Positions 50,764 through 59,054 of a stretch of DNA of 64,000 bases are shown here, one piece after another (position 1 is the first letter of the stretch; each line of letters opens with the position of its first letter). The stretch is taken from the NCBI RefSeq assembly GCF_026262575.1, contig NZ_JAPKFL010000002.1, positions 235,953 through 299,952 of the forward strand. The letters are read 5' to 3'. Source of the DNA: Streptomyces marinisediminis (GTDB lineage: Bacteria; Actinomycetota; Actinomycetes; Streptomycetales; Streptomycetaceae). The notes below the pieces were generated by a model. That model was not told where the DNA came from and did no database searches. It saw nothing but the letters and a program-made list of their open reading frames with translations. The position numbers and the translations under genes are program-made.

Positions 50764-51441
50764 TCAGCAGCGGTTGAGGATGCCCGAGAGCGCCGACTTC
50801 TCGGCGGAGTCCACCTTCATGGCGTAGTTGTGCTTCACCCACACCCAGGAGCGGGCGTACACGCACCGGTACGCCGAGCGGGGCAGCCACTCGGCGGGGT
50901 CCTGGTCGCCCTTGGAGCGGTTGGAGCTCGCGGAGACCGCGATGAGCTGGGCCGCGCTGAGGTTGTTGGCGAACGACCGGCGCTTGGCGTCCGACCAGGT
51001 GCGCGCGCCGGAGCGCCAGGCCTCGGCGAGCGGGACCATGTGGTCGATGTCCACCTGGGAGGCGCTGGTGAGCGTCGCGCCGTCGTACGCGGAGTACCAG
51101 CGTCCGCTGGTGGCCCGGCACTCGGCGTCGGTGCGCACGCCGGTGCCGTCGCGCTGGAGCACGACCTCGCGGGTGTTGCAGTTGTCGCCCTGCTCCAGCC
51201 AGTGCGGGAAGAGGTTGCGGCTGTAGCCGTCCATGGACGCCTCTCCGGCGACGGTCAGCCCGGCCAGCATCGAGCGGGCCTGCGCGGCACTCGGCGGGGT
51301 GGGCGGCGCGGCCTGCGCGGCGGGCGCGGTGAGGACGGCGCCGGCGGTCAGGCCGGCGAGGGCGGCGACGAGGGCCGGCACCGAGCGGGCCCGGCGCGCG
51401 GCGGGGCGGGACGGGCCGGCGGACGTGCGCGTGCGCTGCAT
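50764..51441 (-). CDS. Secreted HNH-family (DUF1524) nuclease
   Basis: 225 residues from ATG 51441, with AGGGAGA upstream. A clear signal peptide ends near AAQAAPP. The catalytic DIDHMVPLAEAW motif (His-rich HNH core) and a following NNLSAAQLIAVSASSNRSKG and WLPRSAYRC fit extracellular nucleases of the DUF1524/GmrSD-C type common in Streptomyces. It probably degrades DNA outside the cell during development or for feeding. A strong hairpin in its promoter region may be regulatory. Confidence 0.9.
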   Translation of the reverse strand: MQRTRTSAGPSRPAARRARSVPALVAALAGLTAGAVLTAPAAQAAPPTPPSAAQARSMLAGLTVAGEASMDGYSRNLFPHWLEQGDNCNTREVVLQRDGTGVRTDAECRATSGRWYSAYDGATLTSASQVDIDHMVPLAEAWRSGARTWSDAKRRSFANNLSAAQLIAVSASSNRSKGDQDPAEWLPRSAYRCVYARSWVWVKHNYAMKVDSAEKSALSGILNRC

Positions 51442-51498
51442 GCGGTCTCCCTGGGGTGGGTGGGGGGACGACGGGACCCGGTGCTCGACGGCACCCCG

Positions 51499-51523
51499 GG
51501 CAACCTGCCGCCGCAGGGTTGCC
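51499..51523. promoter_or_regulatory. Hairpin or operator upstream of the nuclease gene
   Basis: GGCAACCTGC (51499-51508) and GCAGGGTTGCC (51513-51523) form a 10-bp stem with one bulged base, about 60 bases above the nuclease start. It could be an operator or an RNA hairpin in the leader. The rest of 51524-51867 holds GC-rich spacer and no gene. Confidence 0.4.
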
Positions 51524-51867
51524 AACCAAGGTGACGCAGGTAACGGGCCGACGACATGCTCACGTCACTTCACGCCCCGGGCGTACCCCGACAGGTGAGG
51601 CACCGTCACCCGGCGCCGGGGTGGGCGGGCTGGTCAGGGCGGGTGCGGGTGCCCCGTCCGGCCGACGGCGCGGGTGCCCCGGCGGCGGCGCCGGGCGGCG
51701 CACGGCGCCCGGCGGAACCCCGCCCGCGCACGCGCCCCGGCGCCCGGCGCGACCCGCCCACACGTGCGACCCGCCCCGGACGCACCCCCGGACGACGCCC
51801 CGCGCCAGCGGCGCCCGGGGACGTGACCCGGGCCACCGCGCCGGGCGCGGGCACCGGGTAGGGTGGG

Positions 51868-52010
51868 GCCGTCTGAAGGGGAGTAGCTCTTCGCCGGAAC
51901 GTCGACACACTGGGCGGTACGCCGCCCCGGCGCCCGGAGCGCACCGCGGGTTCGGCGGGCGCCAGCGAGACCTTCGGCCGCAGTGTCCTTGACCCTGCCG
52001 TGCCGAAGCG
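51868..52010 (+). ncRNA. yybP-ykoY (Mn2+) riboswitch
   Basis: The two diagnostic blocks are present: AAGGGGAGTAGC near 51876 and GCCAGCGAGACCTTCGG at 51961-51977, with a GC-rich arm between them. This class binds Mn2+ and turns on exporters of the TMEM165/GDT1 or MntP type. It lies directly before such a gene at 52067. The 3' boundary is approximate. Confidence 0.9.
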
Positions 52011-52066
52011 TGCTCTCCCCCGGGCCCCGTTCGGCGCGGCCCGACCGTACGAGGTAAGTCGTCATC

Positions 52067-52645
52067 GTGTTCAGCATCACCGTCGCCGCCGTCGTGTTCG
52101 GCGTCGTCTTCCTCGCCGAGCTGCCCGACAAGACCGCCCTGGCCGGACTGGTGCTCGGCACCCGCTTCAAGGCGTCCTACGTCTTCGCCGGCGTCGCCGC
52201 CGCGTTCCTGGTGCACGTGGCGCTCGCGGTGGCGGCGGGCAGCGTGCTCACCCTCCTGCCCGAGCGGTTGCTCGCCACCGTCACCGGCCTGCTCTTCCTG
52301 GGCGGGGCGACCCTGTTGCTGCTGAAGCGCGACGAGCACGACGAGGAGGTGCGGGAGCCGGCCGACCAGTCCTTCTGGAAGGTGGCGGGCAGCGGCTTCA
52401 CGCTCATCATGGTGGCCGAGTTCGGCGACCTGACCCAGATCATGACGGCGAACCTGGCCGCGCGCTACGAGGACCCGCTCTCGGTCGGCGTGGGCGCCGT
52501 GCTGGCGCTGTGGTCGGTGGCCGCGCTCGGCATCCTGGGCGGCCGCGCGCTGATGCGGCGCGTGCCACTGCGCCTGATCACCCGCGTGGCCGCCGCGGTG
52601 ATGGCCACGCTGGGCGTGTGGAGTCTGTACGAGGCGGTCGCCTGA
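52067..52645 (+). CDS. TMEM165/GDT1 family cation transporter
   Basis: 192 residues from GTG 52067. Six predicted helices and the two signature motifs: VFLAELPDKTALAGLVL (first E-x-G/P-D-K-T/S) and MVAEFGDLTQIMTANLAARY (second E-x-G-D-x-T/S). It is a manganese/calcium exporter of the cytoplasmic membrane; control by the Mn2+ riboswitch upstream fits manganese efflux. The coding sequence ends 5 bases before the convergent HAD gene, so the transcripts probably overlap. Confidence 0.92.
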   Translation: MFSITVAAVVFGVVFLAELPDKTALAGLVLGTRFKASYVFAGVAAAFLVHVALAVAAGSVLTLLPERLLATVTGLLFLGGATLLLLKRDEHDEEVREPADQSFWKVAGSGFTLIMVAEFGDLTQIMTANLAARYEDPLSVGVGAVLALWSVAALGILGGRALMRRVPLRLITRVAAAVMATLGVWSLYEAVA

Positions 52646-52649
52646 CGCC

Positions 52650-53366
52650 TCAGCCCGCGGCGGGCGCGGCCCCGGCGACGGTCAGCCGCACGGCGCCGTC
52701 CGGGAGCACCTCCGCGCGCAGGTCCGCGAGCGTGCGCACGTGCGCCGCCGGCGCGAAGGCGGCGGCGCGCGCGCCGACGCCGACGACCCGCATGCCGGCG
52801 GCGTGCCCGGCGGCGACGCCCGCGCCGGAGTCCTCCAGGACGACGCAGTCGGCCGGGTCCGCGCCGAGTTCGGCGGCGGCCTTGAGGAAGCCCTCCGGGT
52901 CCGGCTTGCTCGCGGCGACGCTCTCGGCCGTCACCCGCACGCGCGGCATGCGCAACCCGGCCGCGGCCATGCGGGCGCGGGCGAGCGCGGCGTCCGCGGA
53001 GGTGACCAGGGCGTGCGGGGCGTGCTCGATCGCGGCCAGGAAGCGGGCGGCGCCCGGTATCGCCACCACGCCGTCCGTCTCGGCCGTCTCGCGCGCGAGC
53101 AGCCGGCGGTTCTCGGCGTGGTTCTCGGCCATCGGCCGCTCGGGGAGCAGCTCCGCCATCGTCGCGTAGCCCTGGCGGCCGTGGACGACGGGCAGGACGT
53201 CGCGCGGGTCGAAGCCGTGCTCGCGCGCCCAGTCCGTCCACACCCGCTCCACCACGGCGTCGGAGTTGACCAGCGTGCCGTCCATGTCGAGCAGCAGGGC
53301 GCGGGCGGTCAGCGTCGTGCCGCCCCCCGGCTGCGGGGCGGTGGCGGAAGGGGCGGTGTGGGCCAT
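52650..53366 (-). CDS. HAD-superfamily phosphatase (phosphoglycolate/sugar-phosphatase type)
   Basis: 238 residues from ATG 53366. HAD motif I LLLDMDGTLVNSD (nucleophile and acid Asp), motif II ALVTSADAALA, motif III Lys in ASKPDPEGF and motif IV VVLEDSGAGVAAGHAAGM. The cap is the small helical C1 type, and WTDWAREHGFDP fits DOG-like sugar-phosphate phosphatases. It is a single gene convergent with the transporter; no sugar genes are nearby. The substrate is not predictable. Confidence 0.9.
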   Translation of the reverse strand: MAHTAPSATAPQPGGGTTLTARALLLDMDGTLVNSDAVVERVWTDWAREHGFDPRDVLPVVHGRQGYATMAELLPERPMAENHAENRRLLARETAETDGVVAIPGAARFLAAIEHAPHALVTSADAALARARMAAAGLRMPRVRVTAESVAASKPDPEGFLKAAAELGADPADCVVLEDSGAGVAAGHAAGMRVVGVGARAAAFAPAAHVRTLADLRAEVLPDGAVRLTVAGAAPAAG

Positions 53367-53453
53367 GGCGGGCGGCTCCCGGGTGCACGAGGGAGTGGCC
53401 CCGTCCGCCGGTCAGGGAGACCCGCCGTCAGGAGCGGGAACGGACGGAACCAC

Positions 53454-53474
53454 TTTGTTTCTTCACCATACAAA
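53454..53474. promoter_or_regulatory. TTTGT-N11-ACAAA dyad in the HAD/MFS divergent region
   Basis: TTTGT (53454-53458) and ACAAA (53470-53474) are inverted around eleven bases in an AT-rich island, in the 387-bp divergent gap between the HAD and MFS starts. A MarR/TetR-type operator or a promoter element (minus-strand TATGGT inside) is possible. Downstream 53475-53753 is GC-rich spacer with no gene. Confidence 0.4.
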
Positions 53475-53753
53475 ACCGGCCGCCGCAGCGCCAGCCCCCT
53501 CGCGCCTCGCTCTCCCGCACGCCCGCTCGATGCGGGCGGGCCGCGTGCGCCGCGGGAGGAGCGCCACACCGCGTGCCGCGCACGCTCCGCGTGGTGCGCA
53601 CGCCCCGGGCAGGTTCGCCCCGTCGAGCCGTCGCCGCGCCGCCGGGGGCCGCCGGCAGACCGTCGCCGGGCCGCCGACGAGCGCCGCGCGGGGCCCGCCC
53701 ACCGGGGCGGGCGCCAACAGGACGGGGCGCTCGCGAGGCTTGACGATGGACGC

Positions 53754-55856
53754 ATGACGCAAGCGCCGCCCGCCCGCCCCGGGGACCGCCAGGACAAGCG
53801 GACGCTCTACCTGGCGCTGGGCGCGCTGCTCATGGGCATGCTGCTGGCCGCACTGGACCAGACGATCGTGGCCACCGCGCTGCCCACGATCGTCAGCGAA
53901 CTGGGCGGCATGGACCACCTGTCCTGGGTCGTCACCGCCTACCTGCTCGCGGCCACCGCCGCCACCCCGCTGTGGGGCAAGCTCGGCGACCAGTACGGGC
54001 GCAAGAAGCTGTTCCAGAGCGCCATCACGCTCTTCCTGATCGGCTCGGCGCTGTGCGGCGCCGCCCAGGACATGGCCCAGCTCATCGGCTTCCGCGCGCT
54101 GCAGGGGCTGGGCGGCGGCGGCCTGATGGTGCTGTCCATGGCGATCGTCGGCGACCTCGTCCCGCCCCGGGAGCGCGGGCGCTACCAGGGGCTCTTCGGC
54201 GCCGTCTTCGGCGTCACCAGCGTCCTGGGGCCGCTGCTGGGCGGGCTGTTCGTCGACCACCTCACCTGGCGCTGGGTGTTCTACGTCAACCTGCCGCTCG
54301 GCGCGCTCGCGCTGCTGGTCATCGCCGCCGTGCTGCACGTCCCCGTGGGCCGGGAACGGCACCGCATCGACTACCTGGGCACGCTCCTCATCGCCTCCGT
54401 GGCCACCTGCGTGGTGCTGGTGACCTCGCTCGGGGGGACGACGTGGGCGTGGGACTCCGCCCCGGTCGCCGGACTCGGGGCGCTGGCCGTCGTGCTGCTC
54501 GCGCTGTTCGTCCGGGTGGAGCGCACGGCGCCCGAACCCGTGCTGCCGCCGAAGCTGTTCCGCGTCCGCACGTTCACCATCTGCTGCGTCATCGGGTTCG
54601 TCGTCGGCTTCGCGATGTTCGGCTCGATGACCTACCTGCCGACCTACCTCCAGGTCGTGCGGGGCGTCTCGCCGACGCTCTCGGGCGTGCACATGCTGCC
54701 GATGGTGCTCGGCATGCTGACGACCTCCGTCCTCTCCGGCCGGCTCATCAGCCGGACGGGGCGCTGGAAGGTCTTCCCCGTGCTCGGCACCGCCCTGACC
54801 ACCGTCGGACTCCTGCTCCTGCACACCCTGGACGCCGGCAGCGGCGACGTGCGGATCAGCCTGTACTTCCTGGTCTTCGGCCTGGGGCTGGGACTGGTGC
54901 TCCAGGTCATCGTCCTGGTGGTGCAGAACGCGGTGCGCTACGAGGACCTGGGCGTGGCCACCGCCGGTGCCACCTTCTTCCGCTCCATCGGCGCCTCCGT
55001 GGGCGTGTCCGTCTTCGGCGCCGTCTTCGCCGCCCAGCTCACCTCCCGGCTGCGGGACGCGCTGGCCGGGGGCGCGCTCCCGCCCGGGGTGACGCCGCGG
55101 CGGCTCGCGGAGGACCCGCGCGCGGTGGCGGAGCTGTCGGCCGGGCAGCGGGCGGGCGCGCTGGAGGCCTACGCCGGGGCCATCACGGAGGTGTTCCTGT
55201 GGGCGGTGCCGGCGATGCTCGTCGCCTTCGTCCTGGCCTGCCTGCTCACCGAGACGCCGCTGCGCGGCAGCGTCCACGCCCCCGACTCCAGCGAGACCCT
55301 CGGGCTCAACCCCGTCGAACGCACCTCGCACGACGAGCTGGCCCGGGCGCTGAGCGTGCTGGGCAGCCGCGAGGGCCGCAAGGACCTCTACGCGCGCCTC
55401 ATCGCCGACGCGGGCCTGGACCTGCGCCCCGCCGCCGGCTGGCTGATCCTGCGCATGTTCCGCGACGGCCACGTCGAACCCGGGCTCCTGGCCGACCGCA
55501 TGGGCCTGGACCGGCGGGTCGTCCTCGCCGGCGCGCGGCAGGCGGAGACGCGGCACCTCGCCACGCGCGAGGGGCTGCGGCTCACGCTCACCCCGCGGGG
55601 CCAGGACGCCGCCGCCCGGCTCGCCCTCGCCCGGGAGAACGCGCTCGCCGCCCTGCTGGGGGACTGGTGGACCCCGGAGCGGCCGCGCGACCTCATTCGG
55701 CTGGTGCGGGCGCTCTCCCGCGAACTGGGCGGCTGCGACGCGGAGACGCCGCACGAGGACGGCGCGGAACGCCGCCCCGGCGGGCCGCCGTCCGACGGGG
55801 CCCCGGGGGGTCGTGAGCACGGTGACGGCGGGGGCGGTCTCCGGCGGGGACGGTGA
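53754..55856 (+). CDS. DHA2-family (14-TM) MFS drug transporter with C-terminal HTH domain
   Basis: 700 residues. Transporter part 1-510: TLYLALGALLMGMLLAALDQ with antiporter motif C-like ATALPTIVSEL, loop motif GKLGDQYGRKKLF and GFRALQGLGGGGLMVLSMAI, 14 helices. After a linker, residues 530-680 form a MarR-like winged helix (ARALSVLGSREGRKDLYARL, HLATREGLRLTLTPRGQD), a fusion common in Streptomyces EmrB-like pumps that may let the pump sense its drug. ATG 53754 is the only convincing start. It is monocistronic. Confidence 0.92.
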   Translation: MTQAPPARPGDRQDKRTLYLALGALLMGMLLAALDQTIVATALPTIVSELGGMDHLSWVVTAYLLAATAATPLWGKLGDQYGRKKLFQSAITLFLIGSALCGAAQDMAQLIGFRALQGLGGGGLMVLSMAIVGDLVPPRERGRYQGLFGAVFGVTSVLGPLLGGLFVDHLTWRWVFYVNLPLGALALLVIAAVLHVPVGRERHRIDYLGTLLIASVATCVVLVTSLGGTTWAWDSAPVAGLGALAVVLLALFVRVERTAPEPVLPPKLFRVRTFTICCVIGFVVGFAMFGSMTYLPTYLQVVRGVSPTLSGVHMLPMVLGMLTTSVLSGRLISRTGRWKVFPVLGTALTTVGLLLLHTLDAGSGDVRISLYFLVFGLGLGLVLQVIVLVVQNAVRYEDLGVATAGATFFRSIGASVGVSVFGAVFAAQLTSRLRDALAGGALPPGVTPRRLAEDPRAVAELSAGQRAGALEAYAGAITEVFLWAVPAMLVAFVLACLLTETPLRGSVHAPDSSETLGLNPVERTSHDELARALSVLGSREGRKDLYARLIADAGLDLRPAAGWLILRMFRDGHVEPGLLADRMGLDRRVVLAGARQAETRHLATREGLRLTLTPRGQDAAARLALARENALAALLGDWWTPERPRDLIRLVRALSRELGGCDAETPHEDGAERRPGGPPSDGAPGGREHGDGGGGLRRGR

Positions 55857-55993
55857 CGGGCGCCGCGCGTGCGCCGTACGGGCGCCGGGGGCGCGCCCCC
55901 GGCGCCCGTCAGCGCTCCGCGCGCATGACAGGTTGGTCACGGATGCGCCGCCGGCCGGCCTGCACTTGACCCGGCCGTCACCGCGTGGCGATC

Positions 55994-57118
55994 ATGCGTG
56001 ACATGCGGCCCCCCCACCGTCGTACCGCCGCCGTCGCCGCCCTCGTGGCGGCCTCCCTGCTTCCGCTGGCCCTGCCGGGCACGGCGGGGGCCGCTCCGGC
56101 CTGCGCGCCGCAGCTCGGCCTGGCCGGCCAGTACACCGAGTTCGTCGCGGGCGACGCCGAGCGCAGCGGCAGCAGCGAGGGCTCCGTCGCCGTCGGCGGC
56201 GACGCCGACTTCACCGCGGGCTTCGCCGTCGCCGCTCACCCGGCTCCGCCGCAGGACGCGCCGGGCAACACCACGCTCGTCGTGGGCGGGACCCTGCGCA
56301 GCGGCGCGGCGGGCAGCTCCGGGTTCACCGTGCTGGAGCGCGGCACCGCCGTCTACGGCGGGCTCGCCGGACGCCCCCCGGTGCTGAAGTCCGGCGTGAG
56401 CGCCACCGAGCGCACCACGCCGCTGGACTTCGCGGCGGAGTTCCGCACCCTGCGCTCCCTCTCCGACGAGCTGGACGCCCTGCCCACCCGGGGCACCGTC
56501 ACCCGCACCACCGCGGACGGCGCCTCCGTCGTGCGGCTGACCGGTGAGGACGAGGCGCTCAACGTCTTCCCGGTCAGCGCCGCGCAGCTCGCCTCCGCCC
56601 GCCGCGTCGTCGTGACCGTCCCCGACGGCGCGACGGCCGTGGTCAACGTCTCCGGAACGGCGTACGCGGGCGCGATCTACGACGTCGGCGACGCGGGCGG
56701 CACGCAGCGGGCGGACGACGGCGCCGGGACGGCCGAGCTGGCGCCCAAGCTGCTGTGGAACTTCCCCGACGCCACCGCCGTGGCCAAACCCTCCGGCGTC
56801 GACTGGCCCGGCACCGTGCTCGCCCCGCACGCGCACGTGGACCTGGGCACCAGCGGCGCGGTATCCGGCACCGTCATCGCGAACTCCCTCACCGGCGCGG
56901 GCGCCGAGACCCGCCAGGCGCCCTTCACCGGGTGCCTCAGAACACCGCTGCCCTCCCCCGACGGCGGCGCCGGCCCGCCCGGCGCCAACGGCGAGGATCT
57001 CGCCGACACCGGTGGCCGGGGCCCGGACCACACCCGCGGCCTGCTGCTCGCCGGGCTGGGCGCGCTCACCGCCGGGGCCGCGGCCCTGTGGGTCACCCGG
57101 CGCCGCGAGGAGAGCTGA
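55994..57118 (+). CDS. Sortase-anchored choice-of-anchor-A family surface protein
   Basis: 374 residues from ATG 55994 (GTG 55985 and ATG 56003 are alternatives). The signal peptide ends near GTAGAAPA. A choice-of-anchor A (beta-helix-like) domain follows, with GSSEGSVAVGGDADF, NTTLVVGGTLRSG and TVIANSLTGAG. The C-terminus is a sorting signal: LADTG (336-340), a hydrophobic helix and RRREES. LAxTG is the recognition motif of class E sortases in Streptomyces, so the protein should be covalently wall-anchored. A single gene. Confidence 0.88.
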   Translation: MRDMRPPHRRTAAVAALVAASLLPLALPGTAGAAPACAPQLGLAGQYTEFVAGDAERSGSSEGSVAVGGDADFTAGFAVAAHPAPPQDAPGNTTLVVGGTLRSGAAGSSGFTVLERGTAVYGGLAGRPPVLKSGVSATERTTPLDFAAEFRTLRSLSDELDALPTRGTVTRTTADGASVVRLTGEDEALNVFPVSAAQLASARRVVVTVPDGATAVVNVSGTAYAGAIYDVGDAGGTQRADDGAGTAELAPKLLWNFPDATAVAKPSGVDWPGTVLAPHAHVDLGTSGAVSGTVIANSLTGAGAETRQAPFTGCLRTPLPSPDGGAGPPGANGEDLADTGGRGPDHTRGLLLAGLGALTAGAAALWVTRRREES

Positions 57119-57174
57119 CCGCCGGGCGCCACGCCCGGGGATTCACCCGCACGGGCCGGGGAACCCGGCCTGCC

Positions 57175-57729
57175 ATGGGCACCCACACCTCCTCCCCCGA
57201 CGAGCCGGACCGGCACCCCACCCCGGCCGCTCTGCTCGGCGTCTACCTCAACGACCACCTCACCGGCGCGAGCGGCGGCGTCGACCTGGCCCGCCGCCTC
57301 GCCCGGGAGCACCAGCGGCACCCCCACGGCGAGCCGCTGGCCGAACTGGCCGAGGCCGTCGCGGAGGACCGCGCCGAGCTGGTGCGGACCATGCGGCGGC
57401 TCGACGTGCCCGTGCGCCGCTACAAGGTGGCCGTGGGCCGGCTGGCCGAGCAGGTGGGCCGCCTGAAACCCAACCGCGCGCTGGTCCGGCGCTCCCCGCT
57501 CAGCTCGCTGCTGGAGCTGGAGGGCATGCGGCTGGGGACGCAGGGCAAGGCCGAGCTGTGGTCGACGCTGCTCGTCCTCGCCGACGACCTGGGGCTGGAC
57601 CGGCGCCGCCTGGAGACCCTCCTCGACCGCGCCCACGAGCAGGCCGACGCCCTCGACCAGCTCCGGCTCCGCACGGCCCGCGAGGTCTTCGGCACCCGGC
57701 CCGCCCACGCGGCGGACCACGCCTCCTGA
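57175..57729 (+). CDS. Helical hypothetical protein (DUF892/ferritin-like?)
   Basis: 184 residues from ATG 57175. All-helical, with VYLNDHLTGASGGVDLARRLA, VAEDRAELVRTMRRL, LSSLLELEGMRLGTQGKAEL and an acidic C-terminal helix. The pattern is that of actinobacterial proteins annotated only as hypothetical, with some resemblance to ferritin-like bundles (HLTG, E/H at i+3 positions), but metal ligands cannot be assigned. It has no signal or membrane helix. It lies 56 bases after the sortase substrate, perhaps cotranscribed. Confidence 0.7.
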   Translation: MGTHTSSPDEPDRHPTPAALLGVYLNDHLTGASGGVDLARRLAREHQRHPHGEPLAELAEAVAEDRAELVRTMRRLDVPVRRYKVAVGRLAEQVGRLKPNRALVRRSPLSSLLELEGMRLGTQGKAELWSTLLVLADDLGLDRRRLETLLDRAHEQADALDQLRLRTAREVFGTRPAHAADHAS

Positions 57730-57801
57730 CCCCGCCCCGGCCCCCGCGGGGCCGTGCCGGGGAGCGCCCGCGTCCGCGACGCGCGGAGAGCCCGCCCGCG
57801 C

Positions 57802-58773
57802 TCAGCGGAGCCGGAGGACGACCTTGCCCAGCGCGGTGCGCTCCTCCAGCGAGGCGATCGCCTCGGCGGCCCGCTCCAGCGGGTGCACGACGGGCTCCGG
57901 CGCGGCGACGGCCCCCGACGCCAGCAGCGGCGCCAGCTCCGCCCACTGCTCGGCGAGGTACTCCGGGTGCTGGAGCCACCACGCGCCCCAGCCGACACCG
58001 CGCACGTCCACGTTGTTGAGCAGCAGCCGGTTCACCTTGACGGTGGGGATCTCGCCGCCGGTGAACCCGAGCACGAGCACCCGCCCGCCGGGCGCCAGGG
58101 AGCGCAGGGTGTCGGTGAACCGGTCCCCGCCCACGGGGTCGACGACCAGGTCCACGCCCCGGCCGCCGGTCAGCTCCCGCACGGCGTCCCGCCAGCCCTC
58201 GGTGAGCACGGTGTCCCCGGCCCCGGCGGCTCGCGCCACCTCGGCCTTCTCCGGGGTGCTCACCACGGCGATGGTCCGCCCGGCGCCCATGGCCCCGGCC
58301 AGTCGCAGCGCCGACGTCCCGACGCCTCCGGCGGCACCGTGCACGAGCACCGTCTCGCCCTCGCGCAAACGCCCGCGCAGGCCCAGCGCGAAGTGCACGG
58401 TGAGGTCGTTGAACAGCAGCCCGGCCCCGGCGGTCATCGACACGTTGTCCGGCAGCGGGAACGTCATCGACGGCGCGAGGGCGGCGACGTCGGCCATGGC
58501 GCCCCCGAACCCGGTGAGCCCGACCACGCGGTCGCCCGGCGCGAAGCCGCAGTCCGCCGGCGCCTCGCGCACCACGCCCGCCAGTTCGCCGCCCACCGTG
58601 AACGGCAGCTCCGGCTTGTACTGGTACAGGCCACGCGACAGCAGCGCGTCCGGGAAAGCGACCCCGGCGGCGTGCACCTCCACCAGCACGTGCTCCGCGC
58701 TGGTGGGTTCGGCCACCTCGGCGACCTCGACCGCCCTGGGCCCGTCCAACCGCGTCACCCGCACCGCTCGCAT
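57802..58773 (-). CDS. NADPH:quinone oxidoreductase family protein (MDR)
   Basis: 323 residues from ATG 58773, with GGAGG upstream. Zinc-free MDR: AGVAFPDALLSRGLYQYKPE, YKPELPFTVGGELAGVV and the cofactor motif VLVHGAAGGVGTSALRLAGA. It probably reduces quinones or acts on acyl-CoA-derived enones. The start is placed so that the TetR-type operator TAAGCAAGCGCTTAGT (58784-58799, inverted) lies just upstream; the same site precedes the acyl-CoA dehydrogenase at 19246, so both belong to one regulon. Confidence 0.9.
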   Translation of the reverse strand: MRAVRVTRLDGPRAVEVAEVAEPTSAEHVLVEVHAAGVAFPDALLSRGLYQYKPELPFTVGGELAGVVREAPADCGFAPGDRVVGLTGFGGAMADVAALAPSMTFPLPDNVSMTAGAGLLFNDLTVHFALGLRGRLREGETVLVHGAAGGVGTSALRLAGAMGAGRTIAVVSTPEKAEVARAAGAGDTVLTEGWRDAVRELTGGRGVDLVVDPVGGDRFTDTLRSLAPGGRVLVLGFTGGEIPTVKVNRLLLNNVDVRGVGWGAWWLQHPEYLAEQWAELAPLLASGAVAAPEPVVHPLERAAEAIASLEERTALGKVVLRLR

Positions 58774-58783
58774 ACCGGCCTCC

Positions 58784-58799
58784 ACTAAGCGCTTGCTTA
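58784..58799. promoter_or_regulatory. Second copy of the TAAGCAAGCGCTTAGT operator
   Basis: Identical in 16 of 16 bases to 19211-19226, in inverted orientation, 11 bases before the quinone oxidoreductase start. A site this close to the start codon should act as a repressor site. Confidence 0.7.
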
Positions 58800-58921
58800 C
58801 CATCGAGTCCGCCCGATGCTAGGCAACCGAGCGGCGCCCAACAAGGCCCCGCTCCCGGACGGCCCCGGCGGGATGGCGCGCGGCGCTGCGTGCGGCGGCC
58901 GAGCCGGGCGGCGGAACGGGT

Positions 58922-58963
58922 CGTGACGGCCGAGGAACAACCTGGCGTGACGGCCGAGGAACA
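58922..58963. repeat. 18-bp direct repeat upstream of the NERD gene
   Basis: CGTGACGGCCGAGGAACA occurs at 58922-58939 and 58946-58963 (24-bp spacing) in the otherwise featureless 58803-59054 gap. It may be a pair of regulator sites. Confidence 0.45.
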
Positions 58964-59054
58964 GGGTCAGCACGGCCGCTCCCCCGGTGGCGGGCCGACG
59001 CGGCCGCTCCCCCGGGCCCTTGCGCGCGCGCCGCAGCCCTGCTGCCATGGCCCG

